Origin: Stenocarpella maydis | Taxonomy: Eukaryota; Ascomycota; Sordariomycetes; Diaporthales; Diaporthaceae | Assembly (NCBI GenBank): GCA_002270565.1 | Contig: NQMI01000091.1 | Location: 1-64,000, forward strand | Direction: 5' to 3' | Length of the DNA: 64,000 bases | Shown: positions 12,001 to 24,621 of the stretch, in pieces | How the letters are laid out: every line of letters begins with the position of its first letter | How positions within the stretch are numbered: position 1 is the first letter of the stretch | Translations under genes and position numbers: made by a program | Notes under the pieces: generated by a model | What the model saw: the letters and a program-made list of their open reading frames with translations, nothing else | What the model was told of the DNA's origin: nothing | The model's database searches: none

Positions 12001-15000
12001 CCGGCCGCCCTCCTCGGATCCCCCAGTCCCCGCGGGCCGTGGGGTGTGGTTGGTTCCGACGTGTTGCCATCTCGTTCGCCACTTTATTTATACTCGACTA
12101 ACAAAAAAAGAGTCGTGCTCGACGTGTCACGACAAGAGGCTAGGGAGAAACCTGCCCGAGGCGTGGCAGCATTGCCAGCAACGCGCACATGGAACTTGTC
12201 GTATCCGAAACTTTGTCCCCAGCTGGGCGCTCCTAGTCATTTACTAGTTTTCCTCTCTTCTTCTTTCTTGCGCTTGGGTTTTACATTGCTGGAATTCAAA
12301 AAGTAATAATAAACCATCGTCATGCTATTGTGCCAAGTGGCACAGTTTAGTGGGCAGGATGAAGGCCAAAAAAGCGAAGAGGAAAACGTAAAACGTTATT
12401 ACCACTGCATGAGCGCAGGATGAGGACCCGGTGCTGGTCAGGCGCGCTGACTCGTACCAGAAGCCATTCGTGGATCTCGGTCGTGCTGGCAGAGCCTGAT
12501 CTTACACAACCTAACAAAGCACATACCGTAATCAAGAATCAGTCAAACCATCGATCGCCCAACATGAGTTTAAAGCACCCGACCCACAAACTCGCCTCGC
12601 GAAAGGGCAACTTTATGACTCTAAGTTAATATCTCAACACTATAGGTTAAAAGTCCCTCCCCCCAGGGTGGTAATTAAATTAAGAAAGGGCCGGACGGGG
12701 GCAAGGGTGAACTGTGCTTAAAGTTCGAAGTCGGAAATGCCAAGATTAAAGGTGGGGCATCTAGGCCGCGTTGGGCGACGGTCTGACTAATTCTTGACTA
12801 GGCCGTATGCCTCTTCCACAGTGTTGGATTTTGTCCTAAACTTACCGTTGGGTGCGGCAGTGATCGACCAAAAGGTAAAAGACACTCCCGGCCAGAAGGG
12901 GCGTAGAGAGAGAGAAAGGGAGAGGGGGGGAGAGATGAAGAGCAAAGGCCACGACCTATCATCTGGGAGAGGTCAGACAAACCGCTCTGCGTCGAACACT
13001 GGCGGAAAGCTTCATACAGTGAGTGTGGCACCGTCGGCGCTAATGGGCCAAAGGGCGCATAACAAACTTAGACAGCCTCGTCCCTAAAGCCAGGCCGGCA
13101 CCGGCTGACGATTGCTTACTGCAAGTTTACTTCGGCGTCAGGTGGAAAATAGGATTGGGACTTTTATTTATTAGGGTGTTCGTAATGCTCGTAACATCTC
13201 TGTACGCGTACGCACGAGCCGTACCTCGAGGCTTTGGCCTGCCGCTCGCAGAGGTGTGTCCACAGGGGGGCTGAGGGGAGGGGGCCCACGATGCGGGCTG
13301 GGCATTTCAGGTAATGGGGAAACCTTATTTCTCAGCCCCGAAACTACAGACTGGCCATGAGGAGGGGGGGGGGGCAAGTGGACAAATACTTCAATGTTGA
13401 TTCAATTACTCCGGGGCGGCAGTAATGAAGCAGGTCTGGGACTCAGCTCGAGCCGTGTCATGATGCTGCTGATGATCTCGGCTCGTGACAAACAGCTGGC
13501 TGGCTGGCGGGCAAGTCCGCAACTTGACGGGGCTGGTAAAATACCCCCGTGGCCCCCACCCTTGGTTTTCATGCCCACCTGTGGTGTACATACATACTCA
13601 CGCTTGGTATTCAACCCGCGTGAACATGTCCGCACCGGGCTTTGTCTCCAAACCGAGTCCCGGGGCACAGGCTTCGATCGACATATACATACTAGCAAAA
13701 GGCCCAGGACCCTGCCCTATCGGCGCCGACGAGCGTGGGCAGTCCAGCAAAGGTATTTAATGGTTACACATGGACTAGTCACAAACTGCTAGTGTAGACA
13801 GTCTGACCCGGGTAGCCGCAAGGCTGGCAAGACTTGTTTGGCGGCACGGGGTGGGCCTCTCACGGCGGGCGGTACGGCCGGGCAACGTAGTGCACACGGG
13901 CTTTGTAAGCCGTAGATCACCTTGCACTAGACTTTGCAAAAGTTTGGGCGAGAATGTCATTCCGCTTCTGGAAGGTGTGGGGACTAACAGATCACTGAGA
14001 TCTGGGCCAGGGATGGGCCAGGCAAGGGGCTGCATGCACACCCGCAGGGCAGCAAGGGCACGTCGGCACCGTGCCGGCACGCGGTGTGCGCTGTCAACTG
14101 GGCACTCGCCGCCCTGTCGGGATTGGGGATTATGGATGGTTGTGTTGCGAGGACAGCGACCAAGAAAAAGTCTGTTGGTCATTCAGTCGCCTCCTCCCCC
14201 CCTGGCCCCTCAGACCAGCCAGTCAGGAGGGGTGCCGGGGGTGAATACATGCCAGCAGTTTGCACGACACAGAGGGCCGGCAACCCCGTAGCGAATCGAT
14301 CCGTCTGATGTTTGTGAATCTGAATCCCAAGGGCCGGAGGCTGCCCACGAAGCTGGCTAGCCCAGCACCGGCGCTGGGCCAGGGGTCTTCAAATCACCAT
14401 GTGCATTGCACAATGCGCCCGACATTGGACAGCAAAGGGACCGGCTCTAGGCCCCGGGTCTGAGCTATGCCATGCCGATAAACCTTGGGCGCAGGCGAGG
14501 TCGAGACGGCCTGGTTGGTTGCTGTGCCGAAATCCGCGCTGTACCTAGGTATCCCGCCTGCCAACCCCGAGGGCCGTACTCCGTGTGTAGCGTAGTGGAG
14601 GAATAATTACATCACGCCTGTGGGGTGGCCTGGCGATCAGTACAGCTCAGCAAGCATCTCAAACGTTAAATCGCGTTGTACATTTTCTGGGCAGCAACAG
14701 AGACACAAGTGCCCACATGCCCACATGCTGGCTGGGGGCGTGTTTCTGGTTCGTCGGCTTAACACCGGTTGAAATTGAAAGGCTTGGCAACCAAACTCAA
14801 AACATCCTCACTGCCTGCCGGGAGCAGCAGCAGCAGCAGTGTCAGCAGCAGTGTCACTCTTGGCGGTGGTGGTGAGCGGGGCTGGGGGGGGAGGTCATGT
14901 ATCGGGTGAGGAGTCTGCGGTTATTATGAGCACTTGTGCCTGAGCCGTGCCGCAGCTTCTGCCCACTCTCGTGCAAACGTCCCCTCCCCCTTAGTGTACG

Positions 15001-18000
15001 TTACTATGTATCTACCCCTCCCGCCCCCTGCTCCGTCGGATCTTGTCTGGTCCGGGTCTGCACTGCTCCTTGTGCACTCGTGCACTACTGCAAGGCCTAC
15101 GCCCTCCACCCTACACTACACTGCACCCGTCGAACCGCGTGCCACCGCCTGCCCTGCCAGCAAGCCAGCAAGCCAGCCAGCCAGCCAGCCATCCTGCCTG
15201 CCTGCACGTATTCCGGGGCCCAGCTGGGAGGGCCCGGGAAGCGCCATCTGTAATGCAGATTAGCGATCGGACTTTGACGAGTCTGGACTTTGTGGTGGAG
15301 CCCGTGGCTACCCTGGGGGGGAGAACATTTACCATGGTATGAGAAGGATGAAGCGCGGGCGAGCTGTGGGGACTGACTGGTGTTGATGGTTTGCTTGACG
15401 ATGCACACACGTGCTTCCTTCATCTCTGTCCCACTCAAGGACAAGGTCGCACGAATCAAAGGGCGTGGCACCAACCAACAGTACACCCTAATACACCCTA
15501 CGGCAACTTTAAACCTCTGCCCAGCCAGCGCAACTTCGGATAAGTAAAACTACGGTGGAGTACCTATCCTCTTAACGCCGGCTCCGAACCGAAAACCCCC
15601 CCTTCCGGCGCAAGACTCACAGGACTCACAGGACTCTCACACACACACTCTCTCTCAGTCATTGCACGCCAGCGCCAGGCCGGGCGCACACTCAACTTGG
15701 TTAAGCTCAGATGCTGTCAAGTCGGTGAGGAAACCCAAACGCCAAACAGCCCTTCTTGACGATGGATGGTTATGTTCATGACGGAGATGCGAGGGCGGCC
15801 GAGTCCGTCCCTGCTGTCTAGATGTGGTCTCAGTCGCGATCTAGTCATATGCCTCGGGGATCCTCCGTCGACCTGTCATGACAAGCCTGCGAGGCGGTGG
15901 CCCGGGTCAGGGCAAACTCTCTCCAGAGGTCGTCACCGTTTGACTCATGCGCCCCTCAGGACCTCGTTTGACTTTTTTTTCTCTTTCCCCAAAGCCCCCA
16001 GGGCACCTATCCGATGCTGCCAGCCCTCTGCCTTCGCCCGCCCGGCCGCGCCAGCACCGCCGCCCAGGGACATTGGAAACGGCCGAGGCAGGACCGTCCC
16101 CGGCGGCTTTACAGCGGACCTGGCACCGTCACTCGATGGCACTTCCCGACGGGGTGGGATAGGGTCAGAAACAGGTGTCGGCCAGGAGCGGGGGGCTGGG
16201 TACAGACGCTCCACTGCGGTCTGGCATGCTGGATAATAGCATGGCATGTGCTCCGTAGATAGTCTGCAGCATCGCATAGCATAGCATCGCATCGCATCGC
16301 ATAGCATCGCATCGCATCGCATCGCATCGCATCGCATCGCATCGCATCGTCAACACAGGTGCCAAGCGGTGCTGCCGCATTCGTCCGCTCATACGTTACA
16401 TAATTAGCGCTCCGTCCGTCGGGTGTCAGCCCAGGCCCGCCCCAGCCCAGGCTGCCGGAGCTTGGATAGTAGTAGTGTTATTGATCGTGGCCTTTTCGGC
16501 GTCGCCTGATATAGCGCCAAACCCCTATACACTAGGAGCCGGTAGCTGACGGCCGGGAGCCCAGAGAGCTGGGGAGCTGGCTGGCCATGGCATGCCTGCT
16601 TACTTAGTCTGCTCTGGTAGCAAGGAGTCACGCGAGACGAGGCCGTCCGTCCCAACACAGCACACGGCCAGTCGACTGGGATCCGGACCGGCCAGCTCCC
16701 GGCCATTTTTCGCCAGCAGCCGCGCATCCAATGCCAAAACGCTATGCGGCACCGACAAACTCAGTATGTGCTCCGTGGCTCCAGAAATGACGCCTCGTCC
16801 TGGCGGGGGGAGGCAAATGTCACCCCGGCCAGGCGCTTCTGGTTTTTACGTTACTGAACATTGCTGTCGACATGACAATGCTGCCAGCCAGGCGGCTGCG
16901 GCTGCTCTTTCACCATGACTGGCTGGCTGGCTGTATTGCATGTAGGCTATACTATGTACGGAGCACGTCTCGAGCGGCCGGCTATCTGGATTAGCCGCGC
17001 TTTGCCTCTCATGCAGCGTGGTCCCACCTGCCATGCGCGCAGCGGTTCCGGAGCGGAGCGGCGCGTACGTTGTTTGTGTCTGCGCACCCCGGACAAGAAT
17101 ACACAGGCATACGCATACATAAATGCACAAGAAATACATGGGAGACCGGAAGACAGGCAGACACATGACATGGTATGTAGATCAAGTGGATAACTGCCGA
17201 AGGTACATCTCCCAAGGGCATACGCAAGCTGAAGCAGCTACATGACCAATACATGACTTATTGTCAAACCTGTCGAGTCTAATCACCACGGCTTTGAGTT
17301 TCCTGCCGGTCATGGGTACGGTTTCGCCCCATCAAGACCCAGCAGTGTAAACTTTGATGGCAAAAAGTACTTTTCTGGGCTTCCCCCCCGCCCGACATAC
17401 CCCTGACGGGGCTCTCACCAGCTCATGTACTCTACCTGGCATATGTCGCCAACTGCTGCCCTCCCGTCCCCGTCATTTCCTACAGACCAGCAGTGGGAGC
17501 TTCGGAGACCCCCCTCCCCATCCGATGTATGTACCTCCCAAGGCCCGGCCAGGTACAGGGGAGCTTGCTATCGGATTTCCAACAATAGACCAGAGGCGAG
17601 GACAAAGCCATGTTTCCTGCCAGAGCTTCTCCAAGGCACTCCAAAACACGGGCGAGCTGTCTGTCCCCGTCGTCCCCAAATGCACGTACTTGCTTCAGGG
17701 CCCAAACAAGGGACGAGACGAAAAAAGTACAGCTACCTGGTTGATTAGTTCATTTGGTGCCTTCCCCTGCGCACTTGTGCATGACACACAAACACATGCG
17801 CAACGCAGTACGCTCGACTAGGCTGATCGCGCCGTTCCTTTGACCACGATCCGCAGCCGTGCCCCCCCCTCGCGTTCTCTCCCTGTCAGTCAGATGTGCG
17901 CATCTATGCCTAGTTGGTGAGAGAATTTGCCAGCCGGCACAGCTCGGTCGAGCTTTTTGGTAGCCTTGGTCCCGAAGAGGACAACATCTCCGCCCAGGTT

Positions 18001-19042
18001 TGCTTCAGAAGCGATACTGCCCGTCAGGTCCTCGGCGGGGGGGCTTGGTTGATCCCACTGCCAAGCAGCCCCCCGAGAGCTGGACCTTGGAGGGGGAGGG
18101 GGGGCCAGCAAGAGGATCAGCAGTGGGTGATAGCCACGGTGACCCATGGCCGGTGTGGAACCCTTTGCTCCCTGGGCCATGTCGGAGCGCAGACGGTACC
18201 AGAGTCAGGGTAATCTCAGGTTACGGTACGCCACTCCCACTCCAGCCGTCTGGAGAGCTGCCGGGACGGGTCTGCCACGAGGCTGGTGTGTGCCATGGGC
18301 TGCTGCTGGCCATGGGGCGTATCACTTTGTTATTATTGCCGCCTGGCATTGGGTCTTAAACTTTGGGACTTGTCGCCATCAATCCGCTCTTGAACGACGA
18401 GGATCCGTCGAACCTAGTCAGAACAAACTCCAGTCCCAAAGCCCCGACTACCACTTTGCTGCCCCTATTGCGTCAGGCCCGATCTCAACTGCATGTATAA
18501 GTATCTCTAGCCCGCCCGTCTCCGTCCCTTCATCTGCATCCGGCAAGCCTACCAGCCAGCCAGCCAGCCCTATCCATTATATCAGCCTCGCCTCGCCCTC
18601 GCCACCATCTGTGTCGCCTTGCTCCCCCAAGCCAGGATACCGCTCTGCCAGGCCAGGCCCGGTACAACGTACAACGCCATTCCCAAGACACAGGACATTG
18701 TACATCCCAACAAGAACCACAAAAGAAGAACCGGAGCAGGTCTGGACCAGACTCAACAAGACAACGCCACCCTCGGTCTCTAACCACAAGACCTTGTCCC
18801 AGTCAGCAGAAGCAGCGGCGGCAAATTTCCCACCGTTGATCACCAACCTAACCTATCAACCAACGACCGGGACGTCCAGGACGTGTTCGCTGGAGCCGGG
18901 GCCAAGTTATATGACACATCATCTTTCTGCGAAGCAGCTGCAGAAGCCACAGTCGCACAGCGTCTCCAAGAGCATCCTCTGCCACTGACCGGTGTACCAT
19001 CCCTTCTCTCCTCCCTCGCCTCCTCGCCCTTCGCCCCTTGGG
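9041..19042. other. 10-kb GC-balanced, gene-poor interval
   Basis: I found no open frame here with recognisable protein character on either strand. The frames that exist (up to about 225 codons) are rich in Arg, Pro, Ser and Cys, overlap one another in several frames, and show no domain or splicing logic. The interval holds many homopolymer runs, CAGC/CAAG runs (about 15163-15195), a GCATC minisatellite (16269-16349) and pyrimidine-rich stretches. The last 1-1.5 kb is probably promoter and 5' UTR of the gene at 19089. Non-coding RNAs cannot be excluded. Confidence 0.5.
16269..16349. repeat. GCATC/GCATA pentanucleotide minisatellite
   Basis: About 16 consecutive pentamers, mostly GCATC with some GCATA. 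On the minus strand it creates a chance frame rich in Met-Arg-Cys-Asp repeats, which is not a gene. Confidence 0.9.
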
Positions 19043-19053
19043 ACCATATAAAC
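19043..19053 (+). promoter_or_regulatory. TATA-like box upstream of the 19089 gene
   Basis: CCATATAAACC lies about 40 bp before the chosen ATG at 19089, in otherwise C/T-rich DNA. The spacing allows a very short 5' leader. It favours the ATG at 19089 over the in-frame ATG at 19038, which lies upstream of this box. Confidence 0.45.
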
Positions 19054-19088
19054 CGTCTCACGCCAGTCGTCTCTCCCCCTCCTTCAAG

Positions 19089-19667
19089 ATGTTGTCCCTC
19101 CACCCTCAAGACTTCAACTCCCACCAGTGCTACCTGCCATACCGGTCCTTCTCCGGCCCAGCCATCACAGCCGAACAGTCAGCGTTCGTGCCCTTCACAG
19201 TGGGCGGCGCAGTGCAACAACCCTCGACACCACAGCACGAGGACCACATGGAGATGGACGGCCCGGTAGAACCCCTCAGCCCGCGCGCATCCCCTATCCT
19301 CCACCGCACATCATCGTCGTCGTCGTCGTCCCAACATCAACAGCAGCACCAGCAGCGCTTCTCAGCCTCGCCGCGCACATCACCCGCCGTGCAGCCGCCG
19401 TCGGACTCTGGCAGCCTTGACCCGAACACGGTGGCCGAGGCGCTGGAGATCGCGCGGGACAGCCTGGCCGGCTCGCGGGACCCGGTCGTGAGCGGCATCC
19501 TCGAGTCGGCGCTCACGCAGCTGTGGGACCGCGTCACGGCGCAGCCTGAGAGCTACGTCATGTCGACGGGCGAGTTCGCCGTCTTCAACTTCTACCAGCA
19601 CAGGTTCGTCGGCAACAAGCTGGCCGTCGCCGCGAGGAGGAGGTTCTGGGACAACACGCACGCATGA
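19089..19667 (+). CDS. conserved fungal protein of unknown function, intronless
   Basis: Single exon, 192 aa. The N-terminal 100 residues are low complexity (Ser, Gln, His, Pro), including a Ser run and a Gln/His-rich stretch. The C-terminal 75-80 residues look like a compact folded domain: a helix around ALEIARDSL, then VSGILESALTQLWDRV and FAVFNFYQHRFVGNKLA. This contrast, and strong GC3 bias through the C-terminal half, support a real gene. I have the impression of a small conserved Pezizomycotina family but cannot name it. The ATG at 19089 was chosen because a TATA-like box precedes it. It stands alone with several kilobases of non-coding DNA on both sides, which suggests extended regulation. 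Confidence 0.75.
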   Translation: MLSLHPQDFNSHQCYLPYRSFSGPAITAEQSAFVPFTVGGAVQQPSTPQHEDHMEMDGPVEPLSPRASPILHRTSSSSSSSQHQQQHQQRFSASPRTSPAVQPPSDSGSLDPNTVAEALEIARDSLAGSRDPVVSGILESALTQLWDRVTAQPESYVMSTGEFAVFNFYQHRFVGNKLAVAARRRFWDNTHA

Positions 19668-22600
19668 GCGAGCCCCCCCCCCTTCCCAGCCCATGGGTTG
19701 ATGAATTCTTTCTTATACTCCAAGCAATTTTCAATCTCCTTAGGGTCTTCTGGACGGCGTCTCGGGTGTCGTTGGAAAATTGTTCATGGCCCTCTCCCAA
19801 CCATGCCCAATTCGACCGATACCAGCCGCTGCCGGCCGGACATCCACTCGGCACACGCACACGCACACGCACACGCACACTCACTCTCTCCTCTGTCTGT
19901 GGGTGTGGGCGTGGGGAAGAGGGGTGACAGAAAAACGTCTTACCTCCTACGCTATTCCTATCAGACGCTCATTACACAATGCACGGTACCCCAAGCGGGA
20001 TGGTGAAAGGGGGTCGAACAACAACGGTCGAGATCATGGAGGAATCACACCAATGCGGTCCTCCCATTCGTCCCGTCGAGCTTGGCAATGGCGTGCATGG
20101 GCTGTTTTGACAGACAACCTCAAACGACCCGGGCCCGGCTCCTCCACCCGGCTCTGTTGCGCATTTTGCGCCACACACACACACGAGGGGTGCTACCCCA
20201 ACGGTTATCGATGCTTGTCCAGCGTCAAGGCGCAAATAAGATGTCTTGGCGGCACTGCAGCAAACCAACACCTCCCCCGGAATAAAAGACCGGACAGAGG
20301 GGCAGAGGACTTCGGGGGGCCGTACGATCCAGACTTCTCGTCAACACGGTCCGCCTGCCGGGAGATTCTCATACAGTCTTGCCAAAGAGTGGTGAACGAT
20401 TTTTTGTTTTATTTCACGAAGGGGAGAAATTTTCCAGAGGGGGCGCCATGAACAAATACGGGTCAAGCATTTGGATGGAGTTGGATGTTCCGGGAAGGAG
20501 TGTTTTTTTGTCTTTATCATCGCCGCCGCCGCCGCAGCAAGCCGGGCGGATCGAGTTGGGATGCATAATGGATCAGAGGGGGTTTCGGTTGTCTACGGAT
20601 CTGTTCTATTGTCGTGCAGATGTGTGGTCTGCTTGTATTTTCTTCCGTCAGGGACGGCATCTTCTCCGCATACACACGGAGGGCGTCAAACTTTTTTAGG
20701 TTGTTGATACCCGCGTTTACAGTATTTGGCGCAAAAGAATTTCACCATGCTTCTCAGTGTCAACGTTTTTCCTTTGCCCTTCCTCCTCCCATCTTGAATA
20801 ATGTGTGTGATCTCCGTCTGAAAATAGTCTTCGGAGTCAACCTTTCCTTTTTCCCCTTTTTCTGTTTTTTTTATTTTTTATTTTATTTTTTCCTTTTTTG
20901 CCCTTCCTGTTTTTCGGTGTCCCACTATCCGATAGCGAAATGCGCCCCCAACCTCTCCCCCTTGCTGCTGGGCGAGGTGCTCGACTCATGTTCCCCCCCA
21001 AGGGCCTTGGTTCCTCTGTCAGGAATCCAGGAATCCCATTCCCATTATTCGTGCAGCAGGCAGATCAAACCCCGTGAGTAGTAGCAGCAAGCCAGCAAGC
21101 ACGCACGCAACAGGGTTTCTCTCTTGTGTTTCGCCGCGCGCACCACAATCGGGAAGGGGGCACACCGCTGGCCCGCTGGCTCGAGCACAGACGTTGGGAT
21201 AAAGAAAGCGACAGGGCAAACCCAACTTTTGCTCCTGAACATGCTGACATGATGTTACGCCCGGGTGATTGATGATCGGGAGTGTGAAGCTTCACCGAGA
21301 AAAGAGGGTCTCTCTCCCTCCCTGCCTCTTGCCAGCGCAGCCCCCCCCCTCCCAATTTTCGGAGCCGAAGCCGAAAGAGAGAGGGACATGGCGCACACAC
21401 GGACGGCAGAAACCATGAGACGGAAACAAAAGAGTCCAGCCCCTGTGGTGCTGTATCGGCGTATCGATATAGAAGTGGAACCGAACAGGGAATCTAATCC
21501 TCAGATCTAGTCCGGAATTCCCCATACCAATGAGAGAGACTGCCAAGAGTCGGGTTTACTATACGCCGTTACAGCATCACAGGGGCATCCAAATGGTCCC
21601 ACAGTGCCTCATCAGATGAAGTTCAAGCTGAAGTGACCAGAGCGTGGGGTTGGCTGACACGGCTGGGTAAAGAAATAGCCCCCTGACTAGTGTAAGGCCG
21701 GAGCAGGACACGGGAGAGGTACCCGGATTTCGCCACTTCAGCCCATTTATCGGGATACACCTACATAGTATACGCAGTAGAGAGCAGCAGACAGCAGCAT
21801 GCAACCTGGGGCCTGACCTACCTACTCCGAACTAGTGCATGTAGTGGATAACCCCCCTTCAACCTGGCTCGTGACCGAGATCTCCCTCCCCATCCCAAAC
21901 CTAATAAGCTTGATTTCGGCGCTACGAAAGTACCCGGTTCGATATCACAGCCCACCCTCGCCGATAATACACAGCACCGGGGGAAAGTCTCCTTTTGAGG
22001 TACCTGGGTACCAGGGGTCCTTCACAAACAACCCGGCAAGGGCAGCTCTCGCCTGGCCGGGCCCAGCCTCAAGACCCTGTCACATACGACGCCACCGATG
22101 GCGGCTCTGGATGATTTGTTGTTTGCGAGTGGACCGTTATGACCTCCACCATGCAGCTGCTGCAGCAGAGCAGCATTGACTCGGGAGATTGTGAGATATA
22201 GGCCGAGGTGCTGGGCGGCGAGCAGAATTGGAAAAGTACTGAGGCTACCCGGCACACACACCATGACCCCCCCATCTTGTCGAACCGGGCCGTCGCATCT
22301 GCTGCTGACTGATGCAGGGGGCCGGCTGCAAGGGCAAACAAGGGGCGACAAGGCCAACTCGTAACGTTCCGTACCTAAGTAGGTTCAGATAGGCCGTGGT
22401 GAAATTGCTCAGTACTACTAAGCTTTCAATTTCAATCACCTCGTACTTCCCCCAATGAATGGGCTGCAAATCCAATTATCCCCCAGCCCTGCTCTGATGT
22501 CCTTGGCCTGGTGGTACGTGCGCTGCCGTGCGGGGTACTACACCACGGTACCACCTGCTGGTACGGAGGGGTACTCCGTGCACAGTACACACTCACACCA

Positions 22601-23745
22601 CAAAAGCCACCTGGGGTATCTACCCGGTGTAACGGCTGGACGGACGGCTATCCACAGCAAGTAGTAGCTCTATAGCTCTATACCTAGGTAGCCACTAAGT
22701 AATCTTTTACCATGCAGATAGGCCTTGTAACTGTACGGCAGAGAGGCACGACTGCCTCCACGACTTAGGTTCGGCCTATCACTTCTTGGCCCTGCCTGCC
22801 TTCACCGATGCACCCACATCCCCAAACCGTCGTAGGCTCATCATCAGAATGGCCACCTCGATTGATGCCCCTGTCGCCCCGTCGCGTATCTGGCAATCAG
22901 CCATGCCATTGCAGACTGCCTGCCTTATCGCGACCGGCCATCGCTGCCGTGAGGGGACAATGAGAGGGGACCAGAGAGAGAGAGAGGGGGGGGGGGGTCG
23001 AGAGCCCATGCTGCTAAGTCGTCTCCATTCCCCCCTTGCGCATTGCGTACTTAATCACAACAGACCGTGTGTTCCCACCTGAGTCTTGGCCACCCATCAA
23101 CAGCATCAAACTTCTGCCTCGCGGCGGCCTCTGCCTCTTGTTTCTGCCGTCCCATGCGAGCTGGGAAGCTCTCGGCATCTCTGATCGCTGTCTCTGTTTC
23201 GGTCCCTGTCCCTGTCCAGCGTCAACCACTCGCTCGCTCTGCCCGACAAACCTGCCCGAACACTCCAAATATATCCTGAGATACGTGCTCAGTCTCGTAA
23301 TACTTTTCCATCTTGCGACCTGCTCGAACACGCACACGCACTCGCGCGACAAGGCACGAGAGGTATCGGCACAATTCTCATCTCCCTTGGGCCATCTCAC
23401 ACAAGAGACAGACACACGGCCGAGCAAGCAGGGCGAGCAGCTGATTGACTGGCTGATTGACTGACGGACTGAGTGACTGAGTGACAAGAGAGGGTGAGTG
23501 CTGGCTACCCTAACAAGTCCTGCCTGTCCTTGCAAAGATACAAGCATCTTGTTCCCTGGGACTTGGCGACCAGACGATCGTCTTGGCCTGTTCTGGGGGT
23601 TGCCCTCGTCCAAACTCTCAACCCACCACAACCGGCAGTCGAGTCTGGACCTGACCGCATCGGCATCCGGCAAGCCAGCCAGCCAGCCAGCCCTCAGGTG
23701 ACAAGCCACGGGGGCATAGATAGTGCACGAGAGCACCCCTAGAGC
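19668..23745. other. 4-kb intergenic interval
   Basis: No supportable gene. Contains the 3' flank of the 19089 gene, an ACACGC-type repeat (about 19853-19890), long T- and C-rich stretches (about 20840-20910), and a CAGC run (about 23675-23692). A 324-codon minus-strand frame at 23014-23988 is Ser/Arg-rich and overlaps the start of the PNGase A-like gene, so I treat it as spurious. Confidence 0.5.
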
Positions 23746-24579
23746 ATGAATCAGAAGGCGCATCAGTCCTGCGGCTACGGTGGAGGCGAGTATGCCGTTG
23801 AGGCTCACGGTCGTCCTGCCAAGCGAATCGGTCTGTATTCCGAACACGGAATGGTCAGACCCCCCCCCATTGCTGCCAGACGCCGACGACAACCCTCGAC
23901 GTATGCACCGCCAGCCGTCGTGTGTCTCGTCGTGATTGCGGCTCTGGCCGCACTGGGCCTGGGCCTGTGCCACCACCACCACCACCACCTGCCGTGGCAG
24001 TGGCAGTGCCCATCAGCCCCCGTGCTGGCGGCGGATGCGACCTGGTGGTCCGAGAGCACGGCACCGTCCAACCGCGACCTGCTGTCAGGTGCTGCTGGTG
24101 CTGCTGCAGCAGCATCAGCAGTGCCCTCTCCTCACCACCCGGGTGTGACCATTGGTCATGTCGTCAGCGACCAGACGGAACATGAGCCTGCCGAATCGTC
24201 CAGCGAGACCGTCGCACTCGGCGTCCCCGTTGTGATCAGACGGCAGACTGCCAGTGTGACTACCACTTCTGCGACACCCGCTGCTACAGTTCTAGAAGTC
24301 TTCCAGGTCCACCAGCCCGTCCTGACCCCGTCTGGTCCTACGCTGGACGGTGCCGCTGCTGATGGCCATATCCCCGGCGGTTCGGCCGGTGATTCTTGTT
24401 CCGTTGTGCTGATGGAACACGTCTTCGCCTATAGCTACGGAACCCCTTTCGTCGGGGCCTACTCGCCGCCAGACTGTGAGTTTAACCGCGTGGTGATTAA
24501 CTTTACCGTGGTCAGCGAGGGTAGGCAGTAGTAAGTTTTAAGGCCGTCTCATTAATGTTGTCATTAATTTTGGCAACAA

Positions 24580-24621
<42 letters not shown>

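Noticed and set aside
16109..16392. minus-strand Met-Arg-Cys-Asp repeat proteins
   Set aside because: Frames across a pentanucleotide repeat.
18146..18988. 280-codon plus-strand frame
   Set aside because: Pro/Ser-rich, ends just upstream of a TATA-like box and a better gene; likely promoter or leader.
21930..21960. possible tRNA T-loop (GGTTCGATATC)
   Set aside because: No acceptor stem or anticodon arm could be folded around it.
23014..23988. 324-codon minus-strand frame
   Set aside because: Ser/Arg/Gly-rich, overlaps the PNGase A-like start and simple repeats, no domain.
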